From positions 1 through 64,000 of the forward strand of contig NZ_LMGT01000004.1 of NCBI RefSeq assembly GCF_001427825.1: 64,000 nucleotides of DNA, in the 5' to 3' direction. A program made the translations under genes and the position numbers. Below are positions 62,906-64,000 of this stretch, in pieces. This stretch comes from Brevundimonas sp. Root608. Its GTDB lineage: Bacteria; Pseudomonadota; Alphaproteobacteria; Caulobacterales; Caulobacteraceae. Position 1 is the first letter of the stretch, and every line of letters starts with the position of its first letter. Under the pieces are notes generated by a model. The model did not search any database. It was not told the origin of the DNA and saw only the letters and a program-made list of their open reading frames with translations.

Positions 62906-63862
62906 ATGGCCGCTTCGGCTCCCTATGCATCCACGCTTGCCGCCGACGCCGCGCGGGTGACCGAACTGGCCGCCATCGCCAGCTACGCCCAGATCGGCCG
63001 CGGCGACGAGAAACAGGCCGACCAGCTGGCCGTGGACGCCATGCGCACCGCGCTGAACAGCCTCGACATCGACGGCAAGATCGTCATCGGCGAGGGCGAG
63101 CGCGACGAGGCCCCGATGCTCTACATCGGCGAGAAAGTCGGCACCGGGAAGGGCCCGGCCATCGACATCGCGCTCGATCCGCTGGAAGGCACGACCCTGA
63201 CGGCCAAGGCCATGGCCAACGCCCTGTGCGTGCTGTCGATGTCGCCGGGCGGCGGCATGCTGCACGCGCCCGACACCTACATGGACAAGATCGCCATCGG
63301 TCCCGGCTTCGCGCCCGGCACCGTCGACCTGGACATGAAGCCGGGGGACAACGTCCGGTCGCTGGCTTCGGCCAAGGGGGTGAAGCCGGAGGACATCACC
63401 GTCTGCGTCATGGACCGGCCGCGCCACGCCGAGCTGATCGCGGCGCTGCGCGAGGTCGGGGCCCGGGTGCTGCTGATCACCGACGGCGACGTGGCGGGCG
63501 TGATTCACACGGCGGAGCCGGAGACGGGCATCGACCTGTATCTGGGCTCGGGGGGGGCGCCGGAAGGCGTGCTGGCGGCCAGCGCGCTGAAATGCGTCGG
63601 CGGCCATTTCCAGGGTCGGCTGATCTTCCGCAACGACGACGAGCGGGAACGGGCGCGCAAGACGGGGGTCACCGACTTCGACCGCAAATACGACCTGCAT
63701 GAGCTGGTGTCCAAGGACGCCATCTTCGCCGCCACCGGCGTGACCAAGGGCGCCATGCTGGACGGGGTCAAGGTCGCCGACGGCTTCGTTTCGACGCATA
63801 CGCTGGTGATGGATTCCTCGACGCGGACGGTCCAGCGCATCCGCACCATCCGGCCGCTCTGA
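62906..63862 (+). CDS. glpX: Fructose-1,6-bisphosphatase class II
   Basis: 318 residues with AGGAG before ATG 62906. The metal/substrate motifs EGERDEAPMLYIGE, DIALDPLEGTTLTA and GSGGAPEGVLAASAL are diagnostic. Gluconeogenic; Li+-sensitive type. Its stop overlaps recJ as TGATG. Confidence 0.97.
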   Translation: MAASAPYASTLAADAARVTELAAIASYAQIGRGDEKQADQLAVDAMRTALNSLDIDGKIVIGEGERDEAPMLYIGEKVGTGKGPAIDIALDPLEGTTLTAKAMANALCVLSMSPGGGMLHAPDTYMDKIAIGPGFAPGTVDLDMKPGDNVRSLASAKGVKPEDITVCVMDRPRHAELIAALREVGARVLLITDGDVAGVIHTAEPETGIDLYLGSGGAPEGVLAASALKCVGGHFQGRLIFRNDDERERARKTGVTDFDRKYDLHELVSKDAIFAATGVTKGAMLDGVKVADGFVSTHTLVMDSSTRTVQRIRTIRPL

Positions 63863-64000
63863 TGGCCGACGGGGGCGCGGACGCGGACTTCGGGCCTGCG
63901 TTCCTCGGCGTGTCCCGCTCCCTGTCCGGACGCGCCTGGCGGCAGCGGCCCGCCGAGGCCGGTCTGATCCGCAGCCATATGCAGGCCCTGGGTCTGGAAG
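63862..64000 (+). CDS. recJ: Single-stranded-DNA exonuclease RecJ, N-terminal fragment
   Basis: 46 residues to the window end. FLGVSRSLSGRAWRQRPAEAGLIRSHM matches the start of alphaproteobacterial RecJ, which degrades 5' ssDNA ends in recombination and mismatch repair. No catalytic motif is in the window, so the call rests on the N-terminus and its place behind glpX. Confidence 0.75.
   Translation, partial: MADGGADADFGPAFLGVSRSLSGRAWRQRPAEAGLIRSHMQALGLE

Overview
The window reads as chromosomal DNA of a high-GC alphaproteobacterium of the Caulobacterales, most like Brevundimonas or Caulobacter. This rests on the gene families and their order: tuf / tRNA-Trp / secE-nusG-rplK-rplA; a three-gene pnt transhydrogenase; the aa3-oxidase subunit IV; a pstCAB-phoUB operon behind phoR with no pstS; a DUF1013 (TrcR-type) regulator; and a DUF1465 (RcdA-type) proteolysis adaptor. 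Genes are densely packed, often sharing TGATG or ATGA stop/start junctions. I see no prophage, insertion sequence, CRISPR array or rRNA.

Layout. 1-4.6 kb: end of tuf, a CorC-type membrane protein, tRNA-Trp(CCA), secE, nusG, rplK, rplA. 4.6-9.5 kb: DUF2059, Nudix and DUF1203 proteins, an M3 peptidase and a serine hydrolase. 9.5-13.8 kb: cytochrome oxidase subunit IV and pntAA-pntAB-[three unknown envelope genes]-pntB. 13.9-16.5 kb: a small accessory patch with a DUF4160/DUF2442 pair (the first gene frameshifted), DUF1801, a WYL regulator and a possible 39-aa membrane peptide. 16.5-19.6 kb: a glyoxylate module (XRE/ScfR-RamB-type regulator divergent from aceA). 19.6-31.4 kb: hybrid histidine kinase, M23 peptidase, GDSL autotransporter, a SerB-SerA fusion, SDR, hslO, a ChaN-like protein and a gamma-glutamyltransferase. 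31.6-38.2 kb: the phosphate regulon block. 38.3-43.6 kb: a NatAB-like exporter, rpsU (apparently CTG-started), coq9, purEK. 43.7-51.4 kb: diguanylate cyclase, two DUF465 proteins, ubiX, trcR, a CVNH/crystallin protein, rcdA, an L,D-transpeptidase, rpmE. 51.5-64 kb: an MsbA-type ABC protein, HIT, a holin-like membrane protein, a FemAB-like transferase, RidA, rplM-rpsI-argC, msrB, phaC, glpX and the start of recJ.

Most of the window is housekeeping. The items most worth a second look are the broken DUF4160 gene, the three genes inserted between pntAB and pntB, the serine-pathway fusion, the lectin/crystallin secreted protein, the non-canonical rpsU start, a family of palindromic elements lying at gene 3' ends, and an AT-rich patch upstream of rplM. 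I did not find a convincing wholly new multi-gene system.
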